DNA from: Flavobacterium sedimenticola
GTDB lineage: Bacteria > Bacteroidota > Bacteroidia > Flavobacteriales > Flavobacteriaceae
Length of the DNA stretch: 64,000 bases
Direction of reading: 5' to 3'
Assembly: GCF_030053345.1 (NCBI RefSeq)
Contig: NZ_JASGBP010000010.1
Coordinates: forward strand, 49,448-113,447
The notes below the pieces were generated by a model, which was not told where the DNA came from, made no database searches, and was given only the letters and a program-made list of their open reading frames with translations. A program made the translations under genes and the position numbers. Numbering within the stretch: the first letter of the stretch is position 1; each line of letters starts with the position of its first letter. Below are positions 1 through 8,055 of the stretch, in pieces.

Positions 1-1806
1 AAAGTTTTGGATTTTCAACAAGCCTTTCCAGACTCAAAAAGACAACAGACCCTCAATGTTTTTACTTTCATAACCTATGATAAAACACTAATGGAAGAAC
101 TGATGAATAATTTTCCAGAAAAATACATTAGATATGAGGATGTGAGTGATTTTAAAGGTATACTGTTGGATACATATCCAAATGATTATGGCACTACAAG
201 TCCAATTCTCAATACAGGGATTAATGCGAGTCTAAAAAATTTCGATTATATTGGAGTTCCAAAGGCATGGGATTTTGAGCCACATTATGGTAGTTTAAAT
301 GTTAGTATTGGGATATCTGACAGTGCAATTGATACTGCCGATATTGATTTTAAGGAGAAGATAACTTTGCTTCCTGGTTATTTTGATTGGAGCTATAATC
401 CACCTTATAGTTTAACCAATGACTCTTGGCACGGTACCGGAGTTGCAGCAATTGCAGCAGCATGGGGTAATAATTATCATGGTACTGTGGGTATATGTGC
501 TAACTGCAAAATAATTTTCACAAAATTTTTGTATGGAAATCCGGGAACAGTGCTTAATCCTACTCCAAATTTTAATAGATTATTGCAGTTAGCAATCAAT
601 GGAGCAAATGTTATAAATATGAGTTGGCGTCATATCATAACTACAAATAATAACGATTCTTTTTATCAATGGATATTTGATGAGTTGTACGAAGATTATA
701 ATGTTGTTTGTGTTGCAGCATCAGGAAATGAGACATCATTCGATGCAGCTTATGCTAACAATAATTACATGTTATATGATTATCCGGCATCATATAATCA
801 TGTTATTTCGGTTGGAAGTGTAAATCATCTAAACAAATGGGGAGATGTCACTGTTAATGAGCCAGGTTGGGGACAAGTAACTAGATTTGCGGAAGACCAA
901 ATATCACCATCAGTTGTGATGGATTACCAAGGTAATGGTCCTTACTCATTTTCTAATGCAACTCACACAACTAATGATAAAATTGATATTATGGCGCCTG
1001 GATATAATTCCTTGATTTATCCATGGTATGTACTTGGAAATGTAGATTCTCATGGGAATAATCTTTATTATGGTAGTGGTACTTCACAGGCTGCGCCACA
1101 TGTATCGGGTACTGTTGGCCTAATGCTATCAGTAAACCAATGTTTAATAGTTGATGAGGTTGAAGATGTACTTCAACTCACTTCGAAGAATCTTGAGCAT
1201 ATTCCGGGAAATGAGCCTTATTTAGGTCGTTCGGGTGCAGGCAAACTTGAAACAGGCGATGCAGTGGAATTTACCTATGAAATGATGAATGCTTCAGGAA
1301 ATGCATTAATTGACGGGCAAGATTTTTGGAGGTTTGATTTTGATTTGCAACATATAAATAACAAGCTAACCATTTCCAATCAGATATTTAGAGATAGTAA
1401 TACTTCTAATTTTGTAGCCAAAAATGAAATTGAAGTGCTTCAAAACTCTGATTTCAGGCCAAATAACAATGGTTTTGTAGATTTAAAAATTGATGGTAAT
1501 CTAACTGTATGTCTTCCAACTTCAAAATCTTCAGGAATTACGAAAGATATAAAAGAACCCGCAAAGGTTAACAAAGCTATTCTTTACCCTAACCCTAATC
1601 AAGGTTCATTTTCGATATCATTAAACAACACTAATCTGAAAGATATAAGTGTTACAGTTTTAGATGTTTCAGGAAAAATAATTTATCAAACCAAAGTGAT
1701 TCAGAATGATTTTGAGCTAACCATCCCTAATCTTTCTACAGGAATATATTTGGTAAAGCTATCTTCTAATGAGTTTAATGAAACTTTAAAATTTGTAAAG
1801 CAATAG
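1..1806 (+). CDS. S8 subtilisin-like serine protease with T9SS type A sorting domain (5' partial)
   Basis: Secreted subtilase exported through the outer membrane by the type IX secretion system. The frame is already open at base 1, so the signal peptide and true start lie before the window; numbering here takes the first in-window TTG (base 7) as residue 1. The catalytic triad is readable: Asp105 in GISDSAID, His142 in DSWHGTG and Ser360 in GSGTSQAAPH, with the oxyanion Asn241 in ASGNE. From about residue 524 (AILYPNPNQGSF) to the end is a T9SS type A sorting domain, finishing with GIYLVKL and a KFVKQ tail. A strong hairpin terminator follows. Its substrate cannot be read from the sequence. 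Confidence 0.9.
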   Translation, partial: KVLDFQQAFPDSKRQQTLNVFTFITYDKTLMEELMNNFPEKYIRYEDVSDFKGILLDTYPNDYGTTSPILNTGINASLKNFDYIGVPKAWDFEPHYGSLNVSIGISDSAIDTADIDFKEKITLLPGYFDWSYNPPYSLTNDSWHGTGVAAIAAAWGNNYHGTVGICANCKIIFTKFLYGNPGTVLNPTPNFNRLLQLAINGANVINMSWRHIITTNNNDSFYQWIFDELYEDYNVVCVAASGNETSFDAAYANNNYMLYDYPASYNHVISVGSVNHLNKWGDVTVNEPGWGQVTRFAEDQISPSVVMDYQGNGPYSFSNATHTTNDKIDIMAPGYNSLIYPWYVLGNVDSHGNNLYYGSGTSQAAPHVSGTVGLMLSVNQCLIVDEVEDVLQLTSKNLEHIPGNEPYLGRSGAGKLETGDAVEFTYEMMNASGNALIDGQDFWRFDFDLQHINNKLTISNQIFRDSNTSNFVAKNEIEVLQNSDFRPNNNGFVDLKIDGNLTVCLPTSKSSGITKDIKEPAKVNKAILYPNPNQGSFSISLNNTNLKDISVTVLDVSGKIIYQTKVIQNDFELTIPNLSTGIYLVKLSSNEFNETLKFVKQ

Positions 1807-1831
1807 ATGTAAAAGTTGAATTTAATTTTTG

Positions 1832-1863
1832 AAAAGGATAGTAGTACTACTATCCTTTTTTTA
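1832..1863. terminator. Rho-independent terminator after the subtilase
   Basis: A near-perfect palindrome (AAAGGATAGTAG paired with CTACTATCCTTT, almost no loop) runs into a T-tract on the plus strand and an A-tract on the other side. It can stop the plus-strand subtilase transcript and the convergent minus-strand glycosyltransferase, which ends at 1861. Confidence 0.85.
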
Positions 1864-2988
1864 CCAAATTTTTAGGTATTTCTCAGCTATTTTTAAATAA
1901 TCGTGTTCCTTTTCAATAAAAGCACGGGCGCGTTTACCGATGGTTTTTATTTCTTCCGGATTTTCAATTAAAAAAGACAATTGCGCCACCAAATAGTCCA
2001 CATCGGGCAACGCATTAACCGCTACTTTTTCGGTTATATGATAGTGCTTTTCAAATACTTCCGAAGCGTTGGTAAACACCACTTTTCCTTTAGCCATAGC
2101 TTCTAAAGCATTGTAACCTTGGTCGTGACCGTACAACTGATCCAAAACAATATGCGCTTGGTTATATCGGTTAATATAGTCTTGGTACGGTACATCTCGG
2201 GTGACCAAAACAGAGACTTTTTCGGGGTATTTTTGCTGAATGATTTGCAAAGCCTTTTCAAAAAAATCATTTCCTTTTTTATAATAACTGCCGCTGTTAA
2301 TGCCGTGAAAAATAATAATACGATCGCTGATTTTGATGTCGCTTTTCGGAAATTTCGACCAATGAATCGGATTGGGAATCAACCCCAAATATTTCGGATG
2401 ATGTTGCAACGGAATGTGATAATCAATGTCGGTTGCCATCACGCCTTGTATGTTTTGATAGATAAAATCGTGTAGTTTTTGAAACGATTTTCTCCTGAAT
2501 TTCAACACATTTTCAAAATCTTTATCGGCAATTTTCCCGTTGATATACGGTTGCACAATCGAAGGGTTATCGGGATGTTCAAAGTTGTAGTTTACATAGC
2601 TGTAATCGTCGCCGCAAGACAGCAAAAACACTTTTTTATTGTGTTGAAACAAGTATTTCAGGATTTTGGTTTCAAATCCATAACTACAAAAAAAACTGTG
2701 TTCGTTGATGAGTTGTACCACGTCAAAGCCTTGGCAATGCTTTTGGTATTTTAGAAATTGTAAATAGGTGAAGTACGAAGTCATGTCGAAACCGGTGCAA
2801 CGTAAAACCGCCAATTTCAGTTTCTTCCGCCAACCGCGGTCCCATTTTTTTACCAACGGAAAATCAACCGGATAGTTTTTAAAGCCATCCGTAAAACCCA
2901 ACAAGGTAACTTGGTGTCCGAGTTCCTGCAAACCTTCTTTCAGCGAATTGTGCAGTCTGCTGTATTCTCCGATGAGTAAAATTTTCAT
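1861..2988 (-). CDS. Glycosyltransferase, GT-B fold (GT1/GT4-like)
   Basis: Predicted cytoplasmic glycosyltransferase for surface polysaccharide. The 375-residue protein begins MKILLIGEYSRLHNSLKEGL, the usual N-terminal Rossmann strand and helix of GT-B enzymes. The C-terminal half has the donor-domain pattern: IIIFHGINSGSYYKKG in mid-protein and GYNALEAMAKGKVVFTNASE near residue 292, where a conserved Glu binds the nucleotide-sugar ribose. There is no signal peptide or membrane segment. It is divergent from the next glycosyltransferase (3131), with about 140 bp between them. Donor and acceptor sugars cannot be inferred. Sequence similarity to characterised families is only moderate, so the family number is left open. 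Confidence 0.75.
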   Translation of the reverse strand: MKILLIGEYSRLHNSLKEGLQELGHQVTLLGFTDGFKNYPVDFPLVKKWDRGWRKKLKLAVLRCTGFDMTSYFTYLQFLKYQKHCQGFDVVQLINEHSFFCSYGFETKILKYLFQHNKKVFLLSCGDDYSYVNYNFEHPDNPSIVQPYINGKIADKDFENVLKFRRKSFQKLHDFIYQNIQGVMATDIDYHIPLQHHPKYLGLIPNPIHWSKFPKSDIKISDRIIIFHGINSGSYYKKGNDFFEKALQIIQQKYPEKVSVLVTRDVPYQDYINRYNQAHIVLDQLYGHDQGYNALEAMAKGKVVFTNASEVFEKHYHITEKVAVNALPDVDYLVAQLSFLIENPEEIKTIGKRARAFIEKEHDYLKIAEKYLKIW

Positions 2989-3130
2989 GATCTTTCGGTA
3001 TTTCCTCTTTAAATAGTATTCAATTCCGGATCGGAAGGAAACTCGCAGTCAATTTTCCGTAGCGTTTACTTATATTTACGCTGAAAATGGATTCCGTTTT
3101 GAAAAAATACTGCTGCAATATAAGTAAGAA

Positions 3131-4216
3131 ATGAAAAACAGCAATGCCATAGCCATTGTTTCCTCGTCACTCGGTCACGGCGGAGCGGAGCGTTTTGCCA
3201 GTTTACTGGGCACGATGTTGCATCAGTTGGGTTATGACGTGCATCATATCATAATTAAAGATATTGTAGCGTATGAGTATAAAGGGCAATTGCTCAATTT
3301 GGGGAAGCTGTATTCGTCCTCGAACGGCGGCCTGAAACCATTGCAAAAAGGCCGGTATATTGCCCGCTATTTGAAGCAACATAACATCGATACTATTATT
3401 GATATCCGATCGCGCCCAATGTTATTGCGTGAATTATTCACAAAAATCATTTACGGGAAGCGTCGTGTATTTTTTATGATTCACAGTTCGAATCTTGAAA
3501 TGTACCTGCCCAAATCGGTTTTTTGGGCCAAATTCTTGTATCAAAAAGCCGCCAAACTCGTTTTTGTATCGCGGGAAATAGAAGCCAAAGCCAAAGCACA
3601 ATACGGTTTTACCAATACGCAAACCATTTACAATCCGGTTGTTTTTCCGGATAAAGTGTATGACAAACCTACCGATGCGCCGGCACAGTATTTTATTTTT
3701 TTCGGTCGATTGGAAGATGCTATCAAAAATATTTCGTTGCTTGTTGAAGCGTTTTCGCTATCCGAAGCCAAGGAGAAAAACTATCAGTTGTTATTGGTGG
3801 GCGATGGTACCGACAAAGAACGCATAGCCCAAAAAATTCGCGAGGTCAAAGCCGAAACGTACATCAAGATTTTACCATTTCAAAACCCAATCGTTCCCTA
3901 TATTCAACATGCCAGAGCAACACTGTTAACGAGCTATTTTGAAGGCTTTCCGATGTCGTTAGTGGAGTCGTTGGCTGCGGGAACACCGGTCATTTCGGTA
4001 GATTGTGAAACCGGGCCGCGAGAAATTGTGCAACACCTACGAAACGGATTATTAGTGCCCAATCACAACGTTCAAGCTGTGACGGAAGCCATCAATCAAA
4101 TGATAACCGATGATTATTTGTATCAAACTTGTAAAAATAACGCTCAAAAAAGTGTAGAACACTTATCTTTGGATACCATTACCCAACATTGGCAACAATT
4201 AGTAAAGCAAGCATGA
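3131..4216 (+). CDS. Glycosyltransferase family 4
   Basis: GT-B retaining glycosyltransferase of family GT4, 361 residues. The N-terminal motif LGHGGAERFASLL (from about residue 14) is typical of polysaccharide GT4 enzymes. FFGRLEDAIKNISLLVEAF begins the donor domain, and the EX7E motif is Glu271 to Glu279 within YFEGFPMSLVESLAAGTP, followed by SVDCETGPREIV. The stop overlaps the next gene's start as ATGA, so the two are translationally coupled. A TATATTTA sequence near 3071 is a weak match to the Bacteroidetes -7 element. Sugar specificity is unknown; the neighbours suggest O-antigen, capsule or exopolysaccharide assembly. Confidence 0.88.
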   Translation: MKNSNAIAIVSSSLGHGGAERFASLLGTMLHQLGYDVHHIIIKDIVAYEYKGQLLNLGKLYSSSNGGLKPLQKGRYIARYLKQHNIDTIIDIRSRPMLLRELFTKIIYGKRRVFFMIHSSNLEMYLPKSVFWAKFLYQKAAKLVFVSREIEAKAKAQYGFTNTQTIYNPVVFPDKVYDKPTDAPAQYFIFFGRLEDAIKNISLLVEAFSLSEAKEKNYQLLLVGDGTDKERIAQKIREVKAETYIKILPFQNPIVPYIQHARATLLTSYFEGFPMSLVESLAAGTPVISVDCETGPREIVQHLRNGLLVPNHNVQAVTEAINQMITDDYLYQTCKNNAQKSVEHLSLDTITQHWQQLVKQA

Positions 4217-4626
4217 CCACCATCAACGACATTAAAATTCTGAAAATACCCAAGATTCACGACACGCGCGGCAATCTTTCCGTGATTGAAGGGGAGGTGA
4301 TACCGTTTCCCATAAAACGCGTGTATTATTTATACGATGTGCCGAGTGGTGCTGAGCGCGGCGGACATTCGCATCAAAAACAATCGGAGTTTTTGGTAGC
4401 GTTAAGCGGTAGTTTTGACGTGGTGCTAACCGACGGCAACGAGCAGAAAACCGTGACACTCAAAAAACCCGATGAAGGCTTACTCATTCCGAACGGCATT
4501 TGGCGTGAGCTCAATAATTTTTCTTCCGGTTCGGTCTGTTTGGTTGTGGCTTCGGATGTGTTTGATGAAGCCGATTACCTCAGAAGTTATAAAGCATTTC
4601 AGTTATCTAAAAACCGACTTTCCTAA
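4213..4626 (+). CDS. WxcM/FdtA-like sugar 3,4-ketoisomerase (cupin)
   Basis: Small single-domain cupin of the FdtA/QdtA/WxcM-C group. Characterised members isomerise dTDP-4-keto-6-deoxyglucose to the 3-keto sugar on the way to Fuc3NAc or Qui3NAc. The family pattern is visible: IPKIHDTRGNLSVIEGE at the N-terminus, RVYYLYDVPSGAERGGHSH with the catalytic His pair, then FLVALSGSFDVVLTDG. The ATG at 4213 gives 137 residues and overlaps the upstream GT4 stop (ATGA); a longer reading from TTG at 4189 is less likely. The 3' end overlaps the convergent glycosyltransferase by 24 bp. The aminotransferase and acetyltransferase that would complete an amino-sugar pathway are not in the window. Confidence 0.8.
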   Translation: MTTINDIKILKIPKIHDTRGNLSVIEGEVIPFPIKRVYYLYDVPSGAERGGHSHQKQSEFLVALSGSFDVVLTDGNEQKTVTLKKPDEGLLIPNGIWRELNNFSSGSVCLVVASDVFDEADYLRSYKAFQLSKNRLS

Positions 4627-5529
4627 ACCGCAGTCGGCCAGTATGGCTTTGAGACGAATCAGGAGTTTGAGTATTCCCGCGGGTAATCGGACCAAGATTC
4701 TTTTTTTCCAATTCAGATTTTGTGCATCTATTTGACGGAATAATTCCTCGGCTCTGGGGTCATTACCTATAATTTTGCATTTGATGCAAGCGGAAAACCG
4801 ATTCAAGTCCATAAACTTTTTAAGCAGCGGATTTTCGCGTTCCAAAGCTTCGTATTTGGCAAAAGTATATTCCTCAAAAAAGTAATGATAGCCTCGCGAA
4901 ATACTTTGGTGGTCATACACGTAACGCGCTAAAATTTGCCAAATAAACACCACGGGGAATTGCAATCCGATACGCATCCAAAGCTCGGTGTCTTCCCCTT
5001 TTTTGATCTGCTCGTCAAAAACACCTACCGTTTTTAAAACACTGCGATGTAGCGCTACGCCGGAAGTCCAAATAATCGATTTTTTGCTACTGGCCTCAAA
5101 ATAATTTACGATTTCGTAGTCGCCGGTTTTGGCAACCGAATACTGCGCCGGGAAACTCGATTTTTCGGTTTCAATTTGTACGCCGCAAGTAAACACTTTT
5201 TGATTGGGCAATTGGTCGATATAACGGTGCATGACTTCTAAAAACTGTGGATACCAATAATCATCGGCATCCAAAAAACAGATGAAATCGGCCGAGGCTT
5301 TGTCAATTCCGAAATTTCGAGTGGCCGCCACACCTTCGTTGGGTTTAGAGAAATAGAGAAGGCGCGGATCCGAAAACGACAGCATTTTGGCTTCGCTGTT
5401 ATCGGTAGAACCGTCGTTTACAACGATCAATTCGAAATCCGAAAAATGCTGCGCCAACACACTTTTTATGGTGTTTTCTACAAAATTTTCTTTGTTATAC
5501 AGCGCTATGATTACGGAGAAAAACGGCAT
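4603..5529 (-). CDS. Glycosyltransferase family 2
   Basis: GT-A fold inverting glycosyltransferase, 308 residues. It opens with FFSVIIALYNKENFVENTI, followed by ELIVVNDGSTDNS (UDP-sugar binding Asp) and the DXD metal-binding site at Asp87-Ala-Asp89 in FICFLDADDYW. There is no C-terminal membrane anchor. It lies 3 bp downstream of the methyltransferase gene on the same strand, so the two are likely cotranscribed with the second GT2 at 6269. Its 3' end overlaps the convergent isomerase gene by 24 bp. Acceptor and donor are unknown. Confidence 0.88.
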   Translation of the reverse strand: MPFFSVIIALYNKENFVENTIKSVLAQHFSDFELIVVNDGSTDNSEAKMLSFSDPRLLYFSKPNEGVAATRNFGIDKASADFICFLDADDYWYPQFLEVMHRYIDQLPNQKVFTCGVQIETEKSSFPAQYSVAKTGDYEIVNYFEASSKKSIIWTSGVALHRSVLKTVGVFDEQIKKGEDTELWMRIGLQFPVVFIWQILARYVYDHQSISRGYHYFFEEYTFAKYEALERENPLLKKFMDLNRFSACIKCKIIGNDPRAEELFRQIDAQNLNWKKRILVRLPAGILKLLIRLKAILADCGLGKSVFR

Positions 5530-5532
5530 CGG

Positions 5533-6276
5533 TTAGGGCATTTTTTTGGTGACTACTAGTACGGTTTCCTGAGCGTTCAATCCGTTTACGGTATTTTCTT
5601 CAAAATGCGTTCGAACATCGACTTCAAAGCCACTTTGCTCCAATCGTTCCCGCAAACCCGAAACCGAATACACACGAACGTGATCTTCCTGCCCGAAATG
5701 TTTCAAACGCTCTTCAGCCGAAGTAATACTGTAATCTTCATAAATCGACCCTTCTTGAAACGGTGTTTGAATCAGAATTTTTCCATTGGGTTTCAGTACT
5801 CTGTAGAGTTCTTGCATGGCTTTTATATCATCAATCACATGCTCCAAAATATGGTAGCAAATAATCAAATCAAACTGATCATCCGGTGCTGCCATGTGGG
5901 TGATGTCGTATTGGGTATCGGCTATAAAATCGTTTGATAAATCGGTGGCTGTATACTTTATTTGCGGCACTTTTTTCAGTTTACGATACAAGCAACGCGA
6001 GGGCGAAAAATCGAGGATATGAATGCCCGGTCGGAGAAATTCGGTTTCCAGAAGCTGCCATAAGCGACGGTTTCTGGGTAAGCTGCCGCAATTCGGACAC
6101 AACAGATTGCCGTTTTTTCCGGTGATAAAGGTACGCAAACCTTTGCCGCAAACCGTGCAGGTAAAGGTATGACCGCGGTAGCCTAAATACAACAGTCTAC
6201 GTAACACCAATTCGCTTTTGAAAAATACCTTTCGCGGCAAAATAAAATGGATGAGTTGCTGGAGTACTTTATACAT
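5533..6276 (-). CDS. Class I SAM-dependent methyltransferase with N-terminal zinc ribbon
   Basis: Predicted methyltransferase of the polysaccharide block, 247 residues. An N-terminal zinc ribbon is formed by Cys40/Cys43 (TCTVCG) and Cys60/Cys63 (LCPNCG). The Rossmann methyltransferase core follows: a degenerate SAM motif at ILDFSPSRCL (about 87-96), TDLSNDF as the acidic strand-2 end, FDLIICYHILEHV (136-147) and LKPNGKILIQTPF. This is the Methyltransf_11-like order. Its start overlaps the end of the upstream GT2 by 8 bp. Such enzymes near glycosyltransferases often methylate a sugar or the chain terminus, but the substrate here is an inference. Confidence 0.8.
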   Translation of the reverse strand: MYKVLQQLIHFILPRKVFFKSELVLRRLLYLGYRGHTFTCTVCGKGLRTFITGKNGNLLCPNCGSLPRNRRLWQLLETEFLRPGIHILDFSPSRCLYRKLKKVPQIKYTATDLSNDFIADTQYDITHMAAPDDQFDLIICYHILEHVIDDIKAMQELYRVLKPNGKILIQTPFQEGSIYEDYSITSAEERLKHFGQEDHVRVYSVSGLRERLEQSGFEVDVRTHFEENTVNGLNAQETVLVVTKKMP

Positions 6277-7165
6277 GAGTCACCGGTTTTGCAGCACACA
6301 TATAGCCGAGTTTGTATAATTTGAAACACCACATGTTGGGTTGTTGTCGGAAAACCATTTTTTTCAAAAACGGCCCGAAGATTTTAAAAAGCAATGCCAT
6401 CACAGGTAAGGCACCGTATTTTTTAAGAGTTAAATAGTAACGCGTAATAGGATTGATTTTGTGAATGTCTTTCAGGTCTAACATTAATTCGAGTTTGGCG
6501 TCTACCGCTTCCAATGATTTTTTAAAATAGATTTCATTGTTTTCCAATCCCAAATGATACACGGCATTGTCGATATGCTTTACTTTTTTGTGATGAATGA
6601 GCAGCTGATACGCAAAGTACGGATCGAGACCATAGTATTTTTCGCTTCCCTGAAAATTGTGTTGGATAAAATCGGCTTTGGTGATTAGAAAATTACCCGA
6701 AAAAACGTATTGATACGGGTTTTTATTGCGATCGGCAGCCGACTTTTCCTCGCTGGTTTTGCCGTACACATAGCGCAGTATTTTGTCCTGCACCGGGCGT
6801 TGGTTTTCGTATTGGTAGCCGCCAAAAACCGTGGCGTCTTCTCTGATAACGCCAACGTAATTTTTGATAAACGCAGCGCTGCCCGGCATGACGTCGGCAT
6901 CTAAAAACAGTAAACGGTCGTACATGGCTTTTTCGCACAATAAGGCTCGGGTTTTGGTTCGACCCAAATTGATAGTGTTGCGTTCAAAGACACAATGGGG
7001 CAGCGCGTTGATTTTGCTGTTTTCAGCGGTAATTTCTTGGTCTTCCGAAGCATCGTCGAGTGCCATGATTTCATAAGGAATATCTTCCGCAATACACTGA
7101 CGGTTCAATTCGCTCACCAAAGGCAGGATGTTGTAGTTGTATGTCGGAATTAAGATGGAAATCAT
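6269..7165 (-). CDS. Glycosyltransferase family 2
   Basis: GT-A glycosyltransferase, 298 residues. It begins MISILIPTYNYNILPLVSEL, has IMALDDASED at the nucleotide-binding loop, NLGRTKTRALL as the following helix and the DXD motif at Asp89-Ala-Asp91 in LLFLDADVMP. The region GLDPYFAYQLLIHHKKVKHI is where family members place the catalytic base and C-terminal helix. It is the first gene of a three-gene minus-strand run (GT2, methyltransferase, GT2) with overlaps or 3-bp gaps. It is divergent from the oxygenase gene, with 56 bp between the starts. Confidence 0.85.
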   Translation of the reverse strand: MISILIPTYNYNILPLVSELNRQCIAEDIPYEIMALDDASEDQEITAENSKINALPHCVFERNTINLGRTKTRALLCEKAMYDRLLFLDADVMPGSAAFIKNYVGVIREDATVFGGYQYENQRPVQDKILRYVYGKTSEEKSAADRNKNPYQYVFSGNFLITKADFIQHNFQGSEKYYGLDPYFAYQLLIHHKKVKHIDNAVYHLGLENNEIYFKKSLEAVDAKLELMLDLKDIHKINPITRYYLTLKKYGALPVMALLFKIFGPFLKKMVFRQQPNMWCFKLYKLGYMCAAKPVTHV

Positions 7166-7188
7166 TTAGGGAAACCGAATTAAATAAA

Positions 7189-7196
7189 TACCTTTA
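7189..7196 (+). promoter_or_regulatory. Possible -7 element of the oxygenase gene
   Basis: TACCTTTA lies 26 bp before the ATG at 7222 and differs from the Bacteroidetes -7 consensus TAnnTTTG at the last base. It sits in the short divergent gap, and no clear TTG -33 element was found. Confidence 0.35.
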
Positions 7197-7221
7197 CAAA
7201 GAAAATTATTTTTTTGGCAAT

Positions 7222-8055
7222 ATGAGCAATTTGAACCGAATTGATTTGGCGAATCTTATTTTTGACAAACTCAGCGAAGCAAAAGAAACCTTAAAAGCGC
7301 AATTTCAAAACAATCCTACCGGAATTCGTTATTTTTTTATCGATGCTTTATTGCCCGAGTCGGTAGCACTCCAAATTGCCGAGGTTTTTCCGCAACCCGA
7401 GGCCATGGTTTTGAAGAAAAGCTTACGCGAAAACAAGTATGTGGCGGCTCAAATGAATTTATACCATCCGTTGCTCGAAGAGATTATTTATGCGTTTCAG
7501 GACAAACGCGTAGTGGAACTGATAGGCAACATTTGTAACATCTCCAATCCGATTCCTGATGAATATTTGTATGCCGGTGGTATTTCCGCTATGGGTAAAG
7601 ATCAATTTTTAAACCCGCATTTGGATAATTCTCATGATAAAGACCGACAATGGTGGCGTGTGCTCAATTTGTTGTACTACGTTACGCCCGATTGGCAGGA
7701 AGAAAACGGAGGTAATTTAGAACTTTGGCCTAACGGACTTGAGGCTGAACCCATTACCATTTACAGTAAATTTAACCGATTGGCCGTGATGGAAACACAC
7801 AACCAATCATTGCATTCGGTGTCGCCGGTGGTCGTGGATAATGTCAGACGCTGTGTGTCTAATTATTATTTTTCGGAAACGCCGTTATTGGCGACCGACA
7901 CCTTTCATGTGACTTCATTTCGCGGTCGTCCCGAAAATAAACTCGCCGATGTGTTGTTGCGGGCTGATACGTTTTTGCGAATGTGTTTGCGCAAAGTATT
8001 TAAGAAAGGCGTGCGGGAAAATCCGCATGTATACAAGAAAGATCGTAACCCATGA
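7222..8055 (+). CDS. 2-oxoglutarate/Fe(II)-dependent oxygenase (prolyl 4-hydroxylase-like)
   Basis: Predicted non-haem iron hydroxylase, 277 residues from the ATG at 7222. An upstream in-frame ATG at 7141 would overlap the divergent GT2 and is rejected. The facial triad is readable: His133 and Asp135 in NPHLDNSHD, and distal His198 in QSLHSVSPV. Arg209 or Arg210 (NVRRCVSNYYF) is placed to bind the 2-oxoglutarate carboxylate. The order GGNLELWP between them matches the P4Hc/2OG-FeII_Oxy_3 family. The stop overlaps the next start as ATGA. In this polysaccharide setting it may hydroxylate a glycan or lipid carrier group, but this is an inference. Confidence 0.82.
   Translation: MSNLNRIDLANLIFDKLSEAKETLKAQFQNNPTGIRYFFIDALLPESVALQIAEVFPQPEAMVLKKSLRENKYVAAQMNLYHPLLEEIIYAFQDKRVVELIGNICNISNPIPDEYLYAGGISAMGKDQFLNPHLDNSHDKDRQWWRVLNLLYYVTPDWQEENGGNLELWPNGLEAEPITIYSKFNRLAVMETHNQSLHSVSPVVVDNVRRCVSNYYFSETPLLATDTFHVTSFRGRPENKLADVLLRADTFLRMCLRKVFKKGVRENPHVYKKDRNP

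Noticed and set aside
7141..7221. Extended N-terminus of the oxygenase from ATG at 7141
   Set aside because: It would overlap the divergent GT2 start; the ATG at 7222 is near a -7-like element and begins the conserved sequence.
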